This document shows positions 45,746-56,694 of a DNA stretch of 64,000 nucleotides, in pieces. Numbering within the stretch: position 1 is the stretch's first letter; each line of letters starts with the position of its first letter. The translations under genes were made by a program, and so were the position numbers. The DNA is taken from the NCBI GenBank assembly GCA_023101885.1, contig JALPQD010000360.1, positions 1,178,001 through 1,242,000 on the forward strand, in the 5' to 3' direction. The notes beneath the pieces are model-generated. The model worked only from the letters and a program-made list of their open reading frames with translations, searched no databases and was not told the origin of the DNA. The DNA comes from Typhlomys cinereus (taxonomy: Eukaryota; Chordata; Mammalia; Rodentia; Platacanthomyidae).

Positions 45746-46059
45746 CAGGACAGATTGGACAGAGTCCACTCACGTGCACTATTCTGCCATGACATGGAGT
45801 CACATTGGCTGTGGTCATTACTACTCTTATTAGCCCCCAAGAATCTCCATAAGTCCCAGAGAAAACAGACCAAATGAATGATCTGACTGATAGAGACTGT
45901 ATCATTGAACCAGGTTCATGGTTTTGGGCTTGATTCTTCTCATACTGATTAAAAAGGTGATCCAAACTTAAGTGATCTATGTTCTAGAATATTGCCCAGG
46001 TGAGCCACACTGGAGAGCGGTTAGCAGCTAATAAATACCAGTGGGCACACTCTTAGTCC

Positions 46060-46185
46060 TACAAGAGCCCTAAGGAGTATTATGCCCATTTAACTAACAA
46101 GCAACAGAAACTCAGAGATTGGCATAGATGTCCACGGTTATTATGTGATAGTGCTAGGATTCAAACTCAGGTCTTTAAAAATCAG
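46060..46185 (-). mobile_element. MIR SINE relic, antisense
   Basis: GAGTATTATGCCCATTTAAC, AACAGAAACTCAGAGATTGG and GCTAGGATTCAAACTCAGG. Confidence 0.75.
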
Positions 46186-47270
46186 CAAACAAAATGTCTT
46201 TCATTTTGACCCTGTAGCCCAGTGTTCTCAGAGTGTGAACCCCTGTTGACCTCTAGGGTCAGACTGGCCTCTTCATGAGGTCAGCAAGCTCAAAAGCATC
46301 CAGAGCAAAGACAAGAGGTGGCTTACCTTCTCCCCTGTGCTGATTGATGTCCACACTGGGGGGGGGGGCAGCCTTGCTGAAGTCTAAGTGTCAATCAAGA
46401 CAGAGTTCAGTGGTCAGTAGTCACTGTGGGACTCACCAACCCCTACATACAGTGAAGGAAAATGCTTGCTGCATTTTACATTGTCCTAGATGAAAAGAAA
46501 AGAGGATAAGCTTTATTAAATCTCAGATTTCATGTACTATTTTAATACCCTAACAAAATAGGAAGTATACATAAAACTCTTCTGCTGCAAACCTAGGTCC
46601 ATTCTGGCAAAAGCCTTTGTGCTATGGAGTTGCAAGATGAACTAGCTGGGGTTTTTTTTTTTTCCATGAAACACTCTATTTTCTTGAAAGAATGATTGAC
46701 AAGCAAATGATGGTTATTCAGACTCAGGTCTTTGGCAGACATTTTCTCAAAAAATGAGCTAAGTGAGCCTGTCACTTCAGAGAAAGCAACCAACTGCATT
46801 TGTTGCCAAGGATAAAATTTAAGGTTTCAAGTGAAAATTACGATTTTGGAAAACTTGTATCTGGTTGCGGGTGCCAATGTGATGTTCTTTTTTTTTTTTT
46901 TAATATTGCATAATGAGATGCGCCAAGTTCCAAAGACCTTGTGTATCCAGTGACTAAATATTTCCCAATTGTCCCCCACGAGATCTTGCCTGAGAAGAAG
47001 TAGAGAAAGTGCAGGGGAAAAGCAATGGGTTATCACAGGGTAGGACCTGAAAAGTCGTTCATAGGATTTCGTGTTCTACATAGCACGTGGTCTTTAGATA
47101 TTCACCACTTATTGAGTCCGGAGGTGACAAAAGAAATGCCACACTAACTCTTGAAGGCCATTCAAAGAATCCCACCTTTTCTAAACACATTTGTACAAGA
47201 CTGGGATTCTTCCTGTATTTCAATGAAAGCATAAGACAGTAGATGGGATAAAGACGTGATATGAAAATAA
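46186..47270. other. Intronic unique sequence
   Basis: Short homopolymer runs only. No gene. Confidence 0.4.
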
Positions 47271-47274
47271 ACGT

Positions 47275-47545
47275 TTCTCAGGGGTTAAAGCCTTTGTCTC
47301 GCAAGCAAAAGAATCTGAGTTCAGATCTCAGATCCTACATAAAAACCCCAGGCAGATACAACGGTAGCCTACAATTCTGGCCTTGGAAACCAGAGCTTAA
47401 GAAACCGACTCCAAAACTAAGCAGTAAGATAAAAGAATGATATAGGATGATTTTTAGTGTCACTCTTGGGTCTTCATAGACACATACACTGAAGTGCCAC
47501 ATTATATACATGCCCATATATCCCCCCCGCCACACACAAAAAGAA
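47275..47545 (+). mobile_element. B2-like SINE, diverged
   Basis: CTCAGGGGTTAAAGCC, GAATCTGAGTTCAGATCTC, ACATAAAAACCCCAGGCAG and TCACTCTTGGGTCTTC. Confidence 0.78.
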
Positions 47546-47689
47546 AATAGGTCTTTTATTAAATGTAAAATTTAGTAAAGAGATTTAAAAACTATAAAAC
47601 AATGCTATTCCTCCCATTATATTTTTTGTTCCAATGAATGGATTATTTTTCACATAAATGTATTATGTAGTTAGTTCTTTGTCACTGTA

Positions 47690-48020
47690 CTTTAAAAATG
47701 CCCTTACAAAAGCAGCTTAAGAAAGGGGAGGGCTCATTCTGGCTCACGGCTCAAGGATATTGTCCATCGTCGTGAGGTAGACATAGCAGCAAGTGCTTGA
47801 GGCAGCTGGTCCTGGGACATCCACAATCAGGAAGCAGAGAGTAATCAAGATCTCAACTTACTTGCTCCTTGTTGTCAATTCCAGGAACCCAGCCCAGGCA
47901 ATAGGATGACTCAAGGTGGGTAGATCTTCTCACCTCAATTAGCCAAATGAAGATAATTCCCCTCAGGCACGCCCAGAGACCTGTTTTCCAAAGGAGTCTA
48001 GATTTATTTTTTTTATCACA
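47690..48020. repeat. LTR-like interspersed repeat
   Basis: AAGCAGCTTAAGAAAGGGG, TCTGGCTCACGGCTCAAGG, GAGGCAGCTGGTCC and CTCACCTCAATTAGCC in family order. Confidence 0.6.
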
Positions 48021-48239
48021 TTGAGGACTGACAGCAACCATCATATCTGGATTTATCGTTTTCAAATGAGTTTTGCATATAAGCATTTAAACCTTTTGAT
48101 CTTATTTGGGATACAGGACCTCTCAAATAGTTACAATCTACAAAAAAAAAAAAAAAAGTGTAATTATTTGCATAAATGTTCAGTCCTAAGACCAAAGTTT
48201 TGTGAGTTCTTGCCACACACCGCTCTGGGTTGATTCTGT

Positions 48240-48665
48240 TGACGGACTCAAAACAGTTAAAGAGAAAAGCAGCGAAGAGGGAGAGAGCAGTCAGACTTTC
48301 CTCTAGTTCTGTCTTTTCTTCTCCAGTGGGAGATGAAATGCTTCCGCGGTGGTGCCGACATCTCTTGTTTTTCCAGTTCTCTTTAGCGGCAGCTAAGCGA
48401 AGCCATTGTCTGCTGTGGCTGGGACGTAAGAAGTCGTGCGAGTTTTCAGCCAGCGGTAGCAGAAATGTCTTTGATTAAAACGCAACCCCGCTGGGGTAAA
48501 GTTTGACAGGATCTGGAGGATTCGTAGCATCTTGTGCCTTTGTTCTCAAACACCGCCGAAGACACGAAGCGGGGACTCCACAGAGATGGAGATCCGGGGA
48601 GGAGCCCCTCACTTGAGGGTGAGGCTGTAAACCAGGGCAATGGGCTGCCAGTCCTCGGGTGCTTG
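48240..48665. promoter_or_regulatory. CpG-enriched unique patch in intron 1
   Basis: About 15-20 CpGs are visible (TTCCGCGG, GTCGTGCGAG, CACCGCCGAAGACACGAAGCGGGG) in an otherwise CpG-poor, AT-rich intron, with no repeat recognised. It could be an intronic enhancer, an alternative promoter or a young repeat remnant. No exon boundary or coding signature can be shown. Confidence 0.3.
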
Positions 48666-48810
48666 GTGGGTGGGGGGCTTAAATTTATAAACTGGCCACT
48701 TTCTACCCAGTAAGGGAAGAGACTGGGTAAAGACGGAGTGTTTATAAAATGGACAGGACTTCTGGACAGTTACTCAATGAACATTCCTTTACGTCCTGTG
48801 CAATGGGCAG

Positions 48811-48970
48811 GGGGAGGCAGGGGGAGGCAGGGGGAGGCAGGGGGAGGCAGGGGGAGGCAGGGGGAGGCAGGGGGAGGCAGGGGGAGGCAGGGGGAGGCAG
48901 GGGGAGGCAGGGGGAGGCAGGGGGAGGCAGGGGGAGGCAGGGGGAGGCAGGGGGAGGCAGGGGGAGGCAG
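48811..48970 (+). repeat. Perfect 10-bp minisatellite, 16 copies
   Basis: GGGGAGGCAG is repeated 16 times without a single visible mismatch. The strand carries a G-run every 10 bases, so it may fold as a G-quadruplex. The Gly/Arg/Gln frames across it are repeat translations. Confidence 0.97.
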
Positions 48971-49439
48971 AGTTCCACTGCTCTGTGTCTGTTTCTACTG
49001 GTTCATCCTTTGGTCAGCCTCACATTCATCCCTGACCCCTTTCTGGTATTAGCATGTCATGTTCCATCTGGATGGAACCGACTGACCTCTGCCTGGTTCT
49101 CAGCGTGAGCCTGTGTCCTAGACTGGACCTTGAAGGTCAGCGCCAAGTATCTGGAGTTTCCACTAAGCCAGTCGACTCTGAACAGAGGTATTTGGCAATC
49201 CCGGTTCTCACGGCTTGGAAGGGGTAACCACTCGGTCTAGTCGGCAACACCAGGGATGTTGGTGGGCAGCCTGAAATGCAGGGGTCAGTCCCATCTCAAA
49301 CAGAGAACTGTTTGGTCCCAAATCTCAGGAGGGCCACAGTAGAGAGTCTGACGAGGCAATGGGAAGCTGTCATTCTAAGCAGAGGAACAACATGATTTCA
49401 TGTGTGGTAGGGTGAGGTCTTGCTTTGCTTTAATATCGT

Positions 49440-49608
49440 ACTTACTTGTGGGGGGGTAGGGGGCACACTCATGTGTGCCATGGTCAAGGACAACTTTTAG
49501 GAGTTGTTTTTCTCCCTCCACCATGTGGTTCTGGGGGTGGAAATCTGATCTCCAGGTTCGTATGCAGGTGCTTCATGCACTGAGCCATCTCGTCAGCCTA
49601 AACTGTGC
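49440..49608 (-). mobile_element. B3-like SINE, antisense
   Basis: TGGTCAAGGACAACTTTTAGG, TCCACCATGTGGTTCTGGGG and CACTGAGCCATCTCGTCAGCC. Confidence 0.78.
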
Positions 49609-49617
49609 GATGAGCTT

Positions 49618-49722
49618 CAATTTTAGTTTCCTTATGTAGCCCAAACTGGCCTAAAGTTCACAGTCCTCCTGCCTCAGCCTCCTGAGTTTTAGAATTACAG
49701 ATGTGTGTCACCATGCTTAAAG
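49618..49722 (-). mobile_element. B1-type SINE, antisense
   Basis: ATGTAGCCCAAACTGGCC, CCTGCCTCAGCCTCCTGAG and GAATTACAGATGTGTGTCACC. Confidence 0.82.
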
Positions 49723-49979
49723 TTAAGTCAGGTGCCGTGTAGAGACAGATTAGGGTTAAACAGAGAGAGAAGTTAAGTAACTGTTGCAATGATTTAAAAA
49801 AAAATACCTAGTAAAAGAAAACTCTAGAATTTTAAAAGCAATACGAATCTTGAAATGCATATTTGGAAACCATCAGTAGCAAAAGGCAAAAATTTGGATG
49901 TGAGTGAGAAACTCCTGTATGGCTATGAAACAAGGCCGCAGGACAAGGACTGTAGAGTGGGGATTCTGTATAGCAGGTG

Positions 49980-50335
49980 TATAGTTTCTTTTCTGTTGCT
50001 GCAACAAGATGTTCGACAAAAGCAACTTAAAGAGCAAAGGGTTTATCTTGGCTCTGAGTCTGAGGGTGCAACCAAGGTGGAGAAATCATGATGGCAGGAG
50101 CGTGAGGCAGCGGTCACATTGCATCTTCAGTCAGGGAGCAGATAAACGGATGCTGGCGCTCAGCTCGACTTCTCCTTTTTATGCACTCTGGGTCTCCAGC
50201 CCCTAGGATAGTGTTGCCCATTTTCAGGATGGGTCTTTTCCCCCACTGTTAAGACTCTCCAGAAACACCTTTCTAGACACACCTACAGGTGTGTCTCCTA
50301 GGTGATCTTAAATTCAGCCAACAGTGAAGATGAAT
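49980..50335. repeat. LTR-like interspersed repeat
   Basis: TTCTGTTGCTGCAACAAGATG, AAAGCAACTTAAAGAGC, GGTTTATCTTGGCTCTGAG and CTACAGGTGTGTCTCCTAGG, same class as 37025-37350. Confidence 0.65.
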
Positions 50336-50464
50336 TGTCACAGGTAAAAATGATAATAATCATAGTGAACATTGTCAAGAGTTTCTGTGCCAGCCACTGT
50401 GCGCTGTAATTCACACCACCACATTTGAACCTTTTCCCCCTTTTTCTTTCATGTACGTGTGTAT

Positions 50465-50496
50465 GGGCTGCATTGTGCATGCATGTGTGCATGCAT

Positions 50497-50546
<50 letters not shown>

Positions 50547-50845
50547 AACAGTGCACTTCAGTGTGTGTGCCTGTGGAGACCCAAGGGTGACATTGGGAAT
50601 CATCCTCATCATTCTCCCACCCTATTACTGTGAACCTGGGTCTCTAACTAAACCCAGAGCATGCCACCAAGGCTAGTCTGACTAGCCAGCTTGCCTTGGA
50701 GATAGCCAAGCTCCACCTTCCAAGGCTAGAATTATAGGTGGGTGCCACTCCTGTCCTGCATTTTTACATGGGATCAGGTGATTCAAACTCAGGTCCTTTT
50801 CCTTTCAAGGCAAGTACTTTAATCTCTGAACCATCATCGTCACCC
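50465..50845 (-). mobile_element. B2/B3-like SINE, antisense, with (GT)n
   Basis: (GT)n 50503-50543, CCCAAGGGTGACATTGGGAATC, GGTGGGTGCCACTCC and the inverted head ATCTCTGAACCATCATC. Confidence 0.78.
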
Positions 50846-51344
50846 ACATTTGAATCTTTTAAAAGACTTTTACTATTTGAATTAAAAAACAAAAACATAA
50901 GCGCAGAGGAGTTGAAACAACTCTCTCACGCAGAGGTATGTCCTGAACAGAATTTGAATTTCATGACTCCATGGCTTTCCCCTATAATGTAATACAAAGT
51001 GATCTCCCTGGACCAAGAAGAAGCTCCAGAAGAAAATTCTCAGCAGAGCTGAAGGATGCAAGAGACAAAGAATAAAGGAATATGCAGTATTCCAGGAAGA
51101 AGGGACAGTATGTGTAGAAGTCTGGCAGCTGGAGGTAATTAGCATGAGACAATCCAGGACATTCATTCAGTAAAGGCTGGAGTCAGGTATAAATTCACAG
51201 GGGATAAAGGGGGTGAGTGCAGAGAATGTCAAGGTTGCAGAAGTTGTCAGATATACTTGGAACATGGTCTAGTTTGAGTTAGGATTCCTGAGGACAACGG
51301 GATTCCTTTGGAAACTTTAAAACAGGAGTTTGAAAACCCGACCT

Positions 51345-51656
51345 GGGGTTTTGAACTCTGGGGAGATAACTCAGTCAATAGTCTTCTCTTGCAGTATGGG
51401 GCCCTGAGTTGGAACCTTAGTACTCAGACTAAAAAACAACAGAAACAACCAAGTGTTTGGTATGCAGTTGTGATCATAGTACAGTGGTGCAGACAGGCAG
51501 ATTCCTGAGGCTCTCTGGCCGTCCTGCCTAGCCTGTTTGGTGAGAGATCTTGCCTCAGAAAAGATACTCAGTGCCCAAAGAATGACAGATGAGGCTGTTC
51601 TCTGGACTCCACATGCATATGCACACATATAAACACATGCATGTGTACACATACAA

Positions 51657-51704
<48 letters not shown>

Positions 51705-51715
51705 AGGCACCTGAC
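51345..51715 (+). mobile_element. B2/B3-like SINE, diverged, with (CA)n
   Basis: GGGGAGATAACTCAGTCAATAG head, CCCTGAGTTGGAACC, GTGGTGCAGACAGGCAG and (CA)n 51666-51694. Confidence 0.65.
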
Positions 51716-51804
51716 ATGATCTGTCTAAGCATGGAGAGTGGGGAAGGAAAAGGGGCTGAAAGACTTCGGTGTGATTCCCACCATAGGGAGAGAGGAGAAT
51801 TGAT

Positions 51805-52240
51805 GCCTGTTGCAGTTTCTCCGTATGTTGTTGATAAATTACTACCAAACAGCCTAAGAGAACAAGGGGCTTTATTTTCTCTTACAATTATCCAATTATG
51901 ATTACAGTTCTTAGTGCAGTTTGTTAAGAGAGTCCACACCAACAACAAGGGCCAACGGAACTGTTGACACCATCTCCACATAATGGCTGAGAGAGGGACA
52001 ATCCTTAGTTGCCATACCAGCATGTCTGGCCAAGAATACATAAGGATGCCAGCTTTCTCAACAGGTTCCCTTCACTTTATTTACCTGCTCAGGGACTAGT
52101 TCTACCCATCATAGGTTAGGCCTTTCCCATCCACTAGACAATCTACAGGTTCGCTTTGGGCTTAACTACTCATTCTCTACAGATGTGCTCAGAGCTCAAA
52201 CCCTCAACTGTCAAGTTGTATCTATGGCAATGACACTGGC
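51805..52240 (-). repeat. 430-bp LTR-like repeat, copy 3 of 3
   Basis: Parallels 10524-10950 and 15915-16345: GTTGATAAATTACTACCAAACAG, GATTACAGTTCTTAGTGCAG, GGGACAATCCTTAGTTGCC, CTCAACTGTCAAGTTG. Confidence 0.75.
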
Positions 52241-52244
52241 CCTC

Positions 52245-52486
52245 ACTTTAGAAGGGGATTAGAAGCTGGAATCAACAGAGGGTTGTACGCAGAGGATGAA
52301 GGAGAGCAAGGTCAAGAAACTCCCAATTTTCTGTCTTCAACTTTCAGATGTACAGAATGATGATGAGAGATGATGAGTTAGGTTTTGAATCCGTTGAATT
52401 TATAGCTTCCCCTCTGATACTCAAGTGCACACAGAAAGCGTCAGTGGACACGCTGTGTTGAGCATAGAGATGTCTTGTCTAATTAC

Positions 52487-52537
<51 letters not shown>

Positions 52538-53245
52538 TGTCCTTTTGGACCAGAAATCACTCAAACATGCATGTTTCAACCTCTGCTAATCATAATAGAG
52601 ACAAACAGAAATGAGCCATTAGAAGAGATTCCTTCTGACAGATTAACTGCTGTTAAGTCTGAAGCAACCTCAGAAGGTCAGGGCAGTATAATGGGACACA
52701 GATAGGGTTCAGGGCTGGGACGAGGGGAGGGGGGGAGCCAGAGTCATAGAAAGCAAGCCATGCATAACTGCCATTTTATCACCGCCTCGCTCATTTTCCT
52801 GACTTCTCATCTGGTTTTGTGTGAACATTAAGGAACCCTTTCATAAATAGTGACCTTTGGAAATTTGAAATGATGGTTTCTGGCTAATTTCCATTCCAGT
52901 CTGGGGGCTACTGCTTGAAGGTCATGGGCTTGCAGCTCTTGACTCCCCCCCCCCAACCCCCGCACTCTCAACTATAATTTGGAAAAGGGTAGTACTGTTG
53001 TCGACCTTACTGTGTCCATCATCCAGACGGGGAGGATCATCATTCAAAACCACGTGATTACTCGCCGTTTTAACCACGTGATTACTCGCCAACGGCGTGA
53101 TGTGCATAACAAGCCCAGACCAGACCCATTGTGGATACATGTGGACAGCTCTGTCCAGTGTTGGAGCTCATAATCATCCTGTCTTATTACCTAGAATTTG
53201 TTGAACTTTCAAGTGACATACTCTAATTGCATTAAGAAGAGAGAC
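52245..53245. other. Intronic unique sequence with a (CA)n tract
   Basis: (CA)n at 52489-52534 has no adjacent SINE body. The rest is unique, including the CACGTG pair at 53048-53090. Confidence 0.5.
53048..53090 (+). promoter_or_regulatory. Paired CACGTG E-box direct repeat
   Basis: AACCACGTGATTACTCGCC occurs twice (CACGTG at 53051-53056 and 53075-53080), 24 bp apart. The E-box core is the binding site of USF/MYC/CLOCK-type bHLH factors. Function is unproven. Confidence 0.4.
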
Positions 53246-53251
53246 AAGCAG

Positions 53252-53580
53252 GGCTAGGGAGACGGTTCAGTTGGTAAAGTGCTTGATCCTCAAACGCAAG
53301 GACCCGAGTCTCAATCTCCAGCATCCACGTCTAAAGCTGGGCATGGTGGCACGCATGCCTGTAATGCCAGTGCTTAAGAGGTAGAGATAGGATAGCCAAT
53401 CAGAGCGCTCCAAGTTCAGTCTCAAAAATAAATAAATAAGGTGAAGAGAGATAGACGAATTACTCAAGGTCAACTACTAGCTTCCAAACACATGTATACA
53501 CACATACAGAGAGAGAGAGAGAGAGAGAAACAGAGACAGAGAGAAAGAGAGAGAGATGTCCATGAGTATACACATACACT
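53252..53580 (+). mobile_element. B3-like SINE
   Basis: GGGCTAGGGAGACGGTTCAG head, GAGTCTCAATCTCCAGC, GGGCATGGTGGCACGCATGCC, an AATAAATAAATAAG run and a GA-rich end. Confidence 0.78.
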
Positions 53581-53589
53581 ATCATAAAA

Positions 53590-53990
53590 ATAAAAGAGAG
53601 AAAGGGAAGTAAGACCTTATTAGTTGTAGAGATGCATTTTGATCAGGAACCAAATTCACAAGGACACTATTTCTCCCCCCACAGTTTCCTCTGCTGATTC
53701 CATTTTGGAGCAATGGATAAGAACCTGGGAAGCACCATGGTTCCCAGTGGCTCTCAGGGCTCTGCTGTTCCAACCTGAGACCCAGCATGAGTGTGCATTT
53801 CATTCCCAGGGAGCAATGTGCCAGTTTTGATTAGGTCACAGGTCCGTCACTGAAGAAATCACCTCGGGGAAAGATGCTTCAGTGACCTGATTGGCCAAGA
53901 CCGGAGTCCCATGTTGTCGTCTTGAGGAAGCCGGGCCCCAGCTCCCCTGAGATCATGCCGAAGCAAAGACAGAACTGTCATTGGTTAGTC
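53590..53990. other. Intronic unique sequence
   Basis: No gene or repeat recognised. Confidence 0.4.
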
Positions 53991-53994
53991 ACTG

Positions 53995-54195
53995 AACGTG
54001 ACTCTGCAACCTTATTTCACTTGTTCATGGCAACAACCCTCTGAGGTAGGCAAGATTGTCACTGCCCTTTTCATCATCTAAAGGAAAAACAAAATGCAGT
54101 TAGGGGACGGGAAGGCCCAAGGAGCCCCCACTAGTGAAGGACAAAACCAAGGCACAGTGAGGTGCCTTTCCGAAGACCTACAGATGGGGGCTAGG
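53995..54195 (-). mobile_element. MIR SINE relic, antisense
   Basis: CAACAACCCTCTGAGGTAGG and the downstream order match antisense MIR. Confidence 0.7.
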
Positions 54196-54299
54196 GTAGA
54201 CACAGGCTGCATGTGGACGGCTCTCTCCAGTGTATCACAGCTTTAGAGAAAGGCTGTCCAGTGTGCGCTCTGCCTTAACACTGTGGAATCACCGTTGTG

Positions 54300-54645
54300 G
54301 CTTAAACCACTCATCCCACCACAAGCTCACCTTTTGAGTACTTAGTCCCCACTTGTGTTGCCATTGGAAGACAATGACGTCTTGAGGAGGTGGGGTCTGG
54401 CAGATAGAAGAAAACCACTAGGGTTGGGTCTTTGAAGGTCATGCATGGCTGCTGCTGGGCTGGCCTGTGTTCCTAACTTGCTGCTCAGTCACAGTATGAG
54501 GAGACAATGTGAATAACACTGTGTCTTTCCCACCATGATAAACCTTCTGAAACCATGAGCCAGAGTAAACCTTCCCTCCCTTCACTTATTCCTGCTAGGT
54601 ATTTTGGTCACAGTAACACAAAAACGTAACTGATAAAACAGACAG
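54300..54645 (+). repeat. LTR-like interspersed repeat
   Basis: GACGTCTTGAGGAGGTGGGG, GGTCTTTGAAGGTCATG, CCACCATGATAAACC and ATTTTGGTCACAGTAAC, family of 17480-17880 and 44555-45440. Confidence 0.6.
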
Positions 54646-54659
54646 ACTTCAAACGGGAC

Positions 54660-54800
54660 TGTGTTTTCATCCAAAAGTGAGTTTATGAATCAGACAGGAT
54701 CCACGCACATTTGTCTTCATTTTCCATTGAGGAAATTGAAAGCGATGTCACGGAGGTCAAACCATCAAGGAAATCGTGGAACAGGAGACTAGACTCCTCG
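54660..54800 (-). mobile_element. MIR-like relic, antisense
   Basis: CATTTTCCATTGAGGAAATTGAAAG is a diverged antisense MIR core. Confidence 0.55.
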
Positions 54801-55164
54801 CTCACTCTGCAGTACGGGAGTGTAAAAGCCTGATAAATGTGTATAGAGCCATGTTCACGCGGAAACTCCCCTGGGCTTATCACAGCCCTGGCTGAACACT
54901 TAACCACCGAGCCGGCTCCTCGATTACTTTCTGTGCTTCTGGTAGATGGATGGATGGGAGCCCCAAGTACAAATAACCCTCAGATATTTAAAACCATAAA
55001 TTAAGCTATTTATAAGTCAATGTGTGCATATTAAATTTATTTCATTACACTCACAATCATATATACATATATATGAATATATATGAGCAGATCTATTTCT
55101 GAGCTTTCAATATATTTCTAGCCTAGAGTTAAGCTCTGAAATTCTATCAGACTGTAGTTTCACA

Positions 55165-55174
55165 AGATGTGTGT

Positions 55175-55218
<44 letters not shown>

Positions 55219-55468
55219 CATAGAAAGGTGTTGATTGTCTTCCTCTATTGCTCTTTATCTTATTGACTTCAGACAGGGTCTCTCACCACGCCATAAACTC
55301 TCTCTTTTGGCTGATCAGGGTGACAAAATCTCAGAATCTATCTCTGCCTCTCAGTGCTGGGGCACATGCAGCCATGCCCAGCTTTTTTACAGCGGTACTG
55401 AGGAGTCAAACCCAGGTCATCAGCTTGCATAGCAAGAGCTTCTACCCACCGAACCACCTTGATCCCTT
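55165..55468 (-). mobile_element. B2/B3- or B1-related SINE, antisense, with (GT)n
   Basis: (GT)n 55181-55215, AGACAGGGTCTCTCACC, TCTGCCTCTCAGTGCTGGGG, CAAACCCAGGTCATCAGC and the inverted head CACCGAACCACCTTGATCC. Confidence 0.65.
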
Positions 55469-55734
55469 GATAGCTGCGGGCTTTGTTCAGCAAACTTTAC
55501 CCTCTTGTCATTTGATTTCCCAATTCATTTTCTGACCATTCTGTCAGGTTTGCCAGAAACACTGGGATATTAATAAAAATTTAATTGGCAGACTTTCTTG
55601 GGCACCATTAGCATCTTTTAAACATGCACATTCATATTTTGAAATATGCCTTCCATTTTATTAATGTTATAGGTCTGTTTTGGGTACTTTTCTTGATGCC
55701 AAGAGAAAAATACCTTACAAAAGGAAGCTGAGGC

Positions 55735-56205
55735 AGTATATGAGTCAGGGCTCTCTAAAGGGAACAGAACTCAGAGAATGGATAGACATAAGAATGGAAT
55801 TTGTTGGAATGAATTAAGGTATAAAGTCTAAGTAGCTGCTCAGTTTAGGAGCTGAAAATCCATTGATCCCAGGCTGGTGTTGAAGGCCAGAAGATTCCTA
55901 GAGAGTCTCTGGACTTCAGTCACATTGAAGGGTCAAAGAACAAAGAAGTGGGCTCTGATGCCAGCAAAGAATGGCAATAGCAGGAAATAAGAGGTTACCA
56001 GCATTGACAGCAGAGAGAGAAAGAGAGAGAGAGGAGAGATCTTCCTTGCACATCCTTTTATCGGGTCTACTGCTGGAAGACACCTCCATATGGAGTGGTG
56101 GCCACTGTGTTTCAAATATCTTCATCCAGATGATCTCTCCAGATGCTCCGATGGTGATCTGTAAATTAACCCAGGTCAAGTTAACAACCAAGATTCACCA
56201 AGGCG
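55735..56205 (-). repeat. TGTCAACTTGAC-type LTR-like repeat, antisense
   Basis: Starts GAGTCAGGGCTCTCTAAAGG and ends GGTCAAGTTAACAACC, the reverse of the ends of 16655-17265. A GA-rich run lies at 56009-56036. Confidence 0.65.
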
Positions 56206-56433
56206 GGAAGGGCTGGTTTTGGCTGGCAGTTGAGGGGATACAGTCAGCCAGGTGTTGAGAGGCATGGCAAGGGATGGTCATATAGTGTTTGCAGTCAGGT
56301 GGTCAAGTGGTGGTACCTAGCTTGCTCTCTCCTTAGTATTCATGAAGCCCACGACTCTGGTCCAAGGGATGGCACTGCCTACACTCAGGGTGGGTCTTCC
56401 TTCATCAGTTAAACCTTTCAAGAAATATCCACT

Positions 56434-56690
56434 TGGGGCTGGAGAGGTGGCTCAGGGGTTAAAACTCTGCCCCACAAGAAAAGGTCCCGAGTTCAGATCC
56501 AAGGTCCCACATAAAAACACCAGGTGGAAATGGCAGCAGCCTGCACTTCTGGCCTTGGTGGATGGAGCCCGGGAGATCCCAGAGTGAAGCAAGGAGGTAG
56601 AAGCAATCCAGTATGATTCCCAAAGTTACCCTTGAGCCTACACACACACACACACACACACACACATAAATAAAATACATTTTAAAAAGT
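56434..56690 (+). mobile_element. B2-like SINE with (CA)n
   Basis: GGGGCTGGAGAGGTGGCTCAG head, GGTCCCGAGTTCAGATCC, ACATAAAAACACCAGGTGG, (CA)n 56641-56666 and an ATAAATAAAATAC tail. Confidence 0.92.
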
Positions 56691-56694
56691 ATGT

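Noticed and set aside
48738..49108. Gly/Arg/Gln- and Pro-rich frames over the minisatellite
   Set aside because: The 10-bp repeat is read in several frames and strands equally well; no support for translation.
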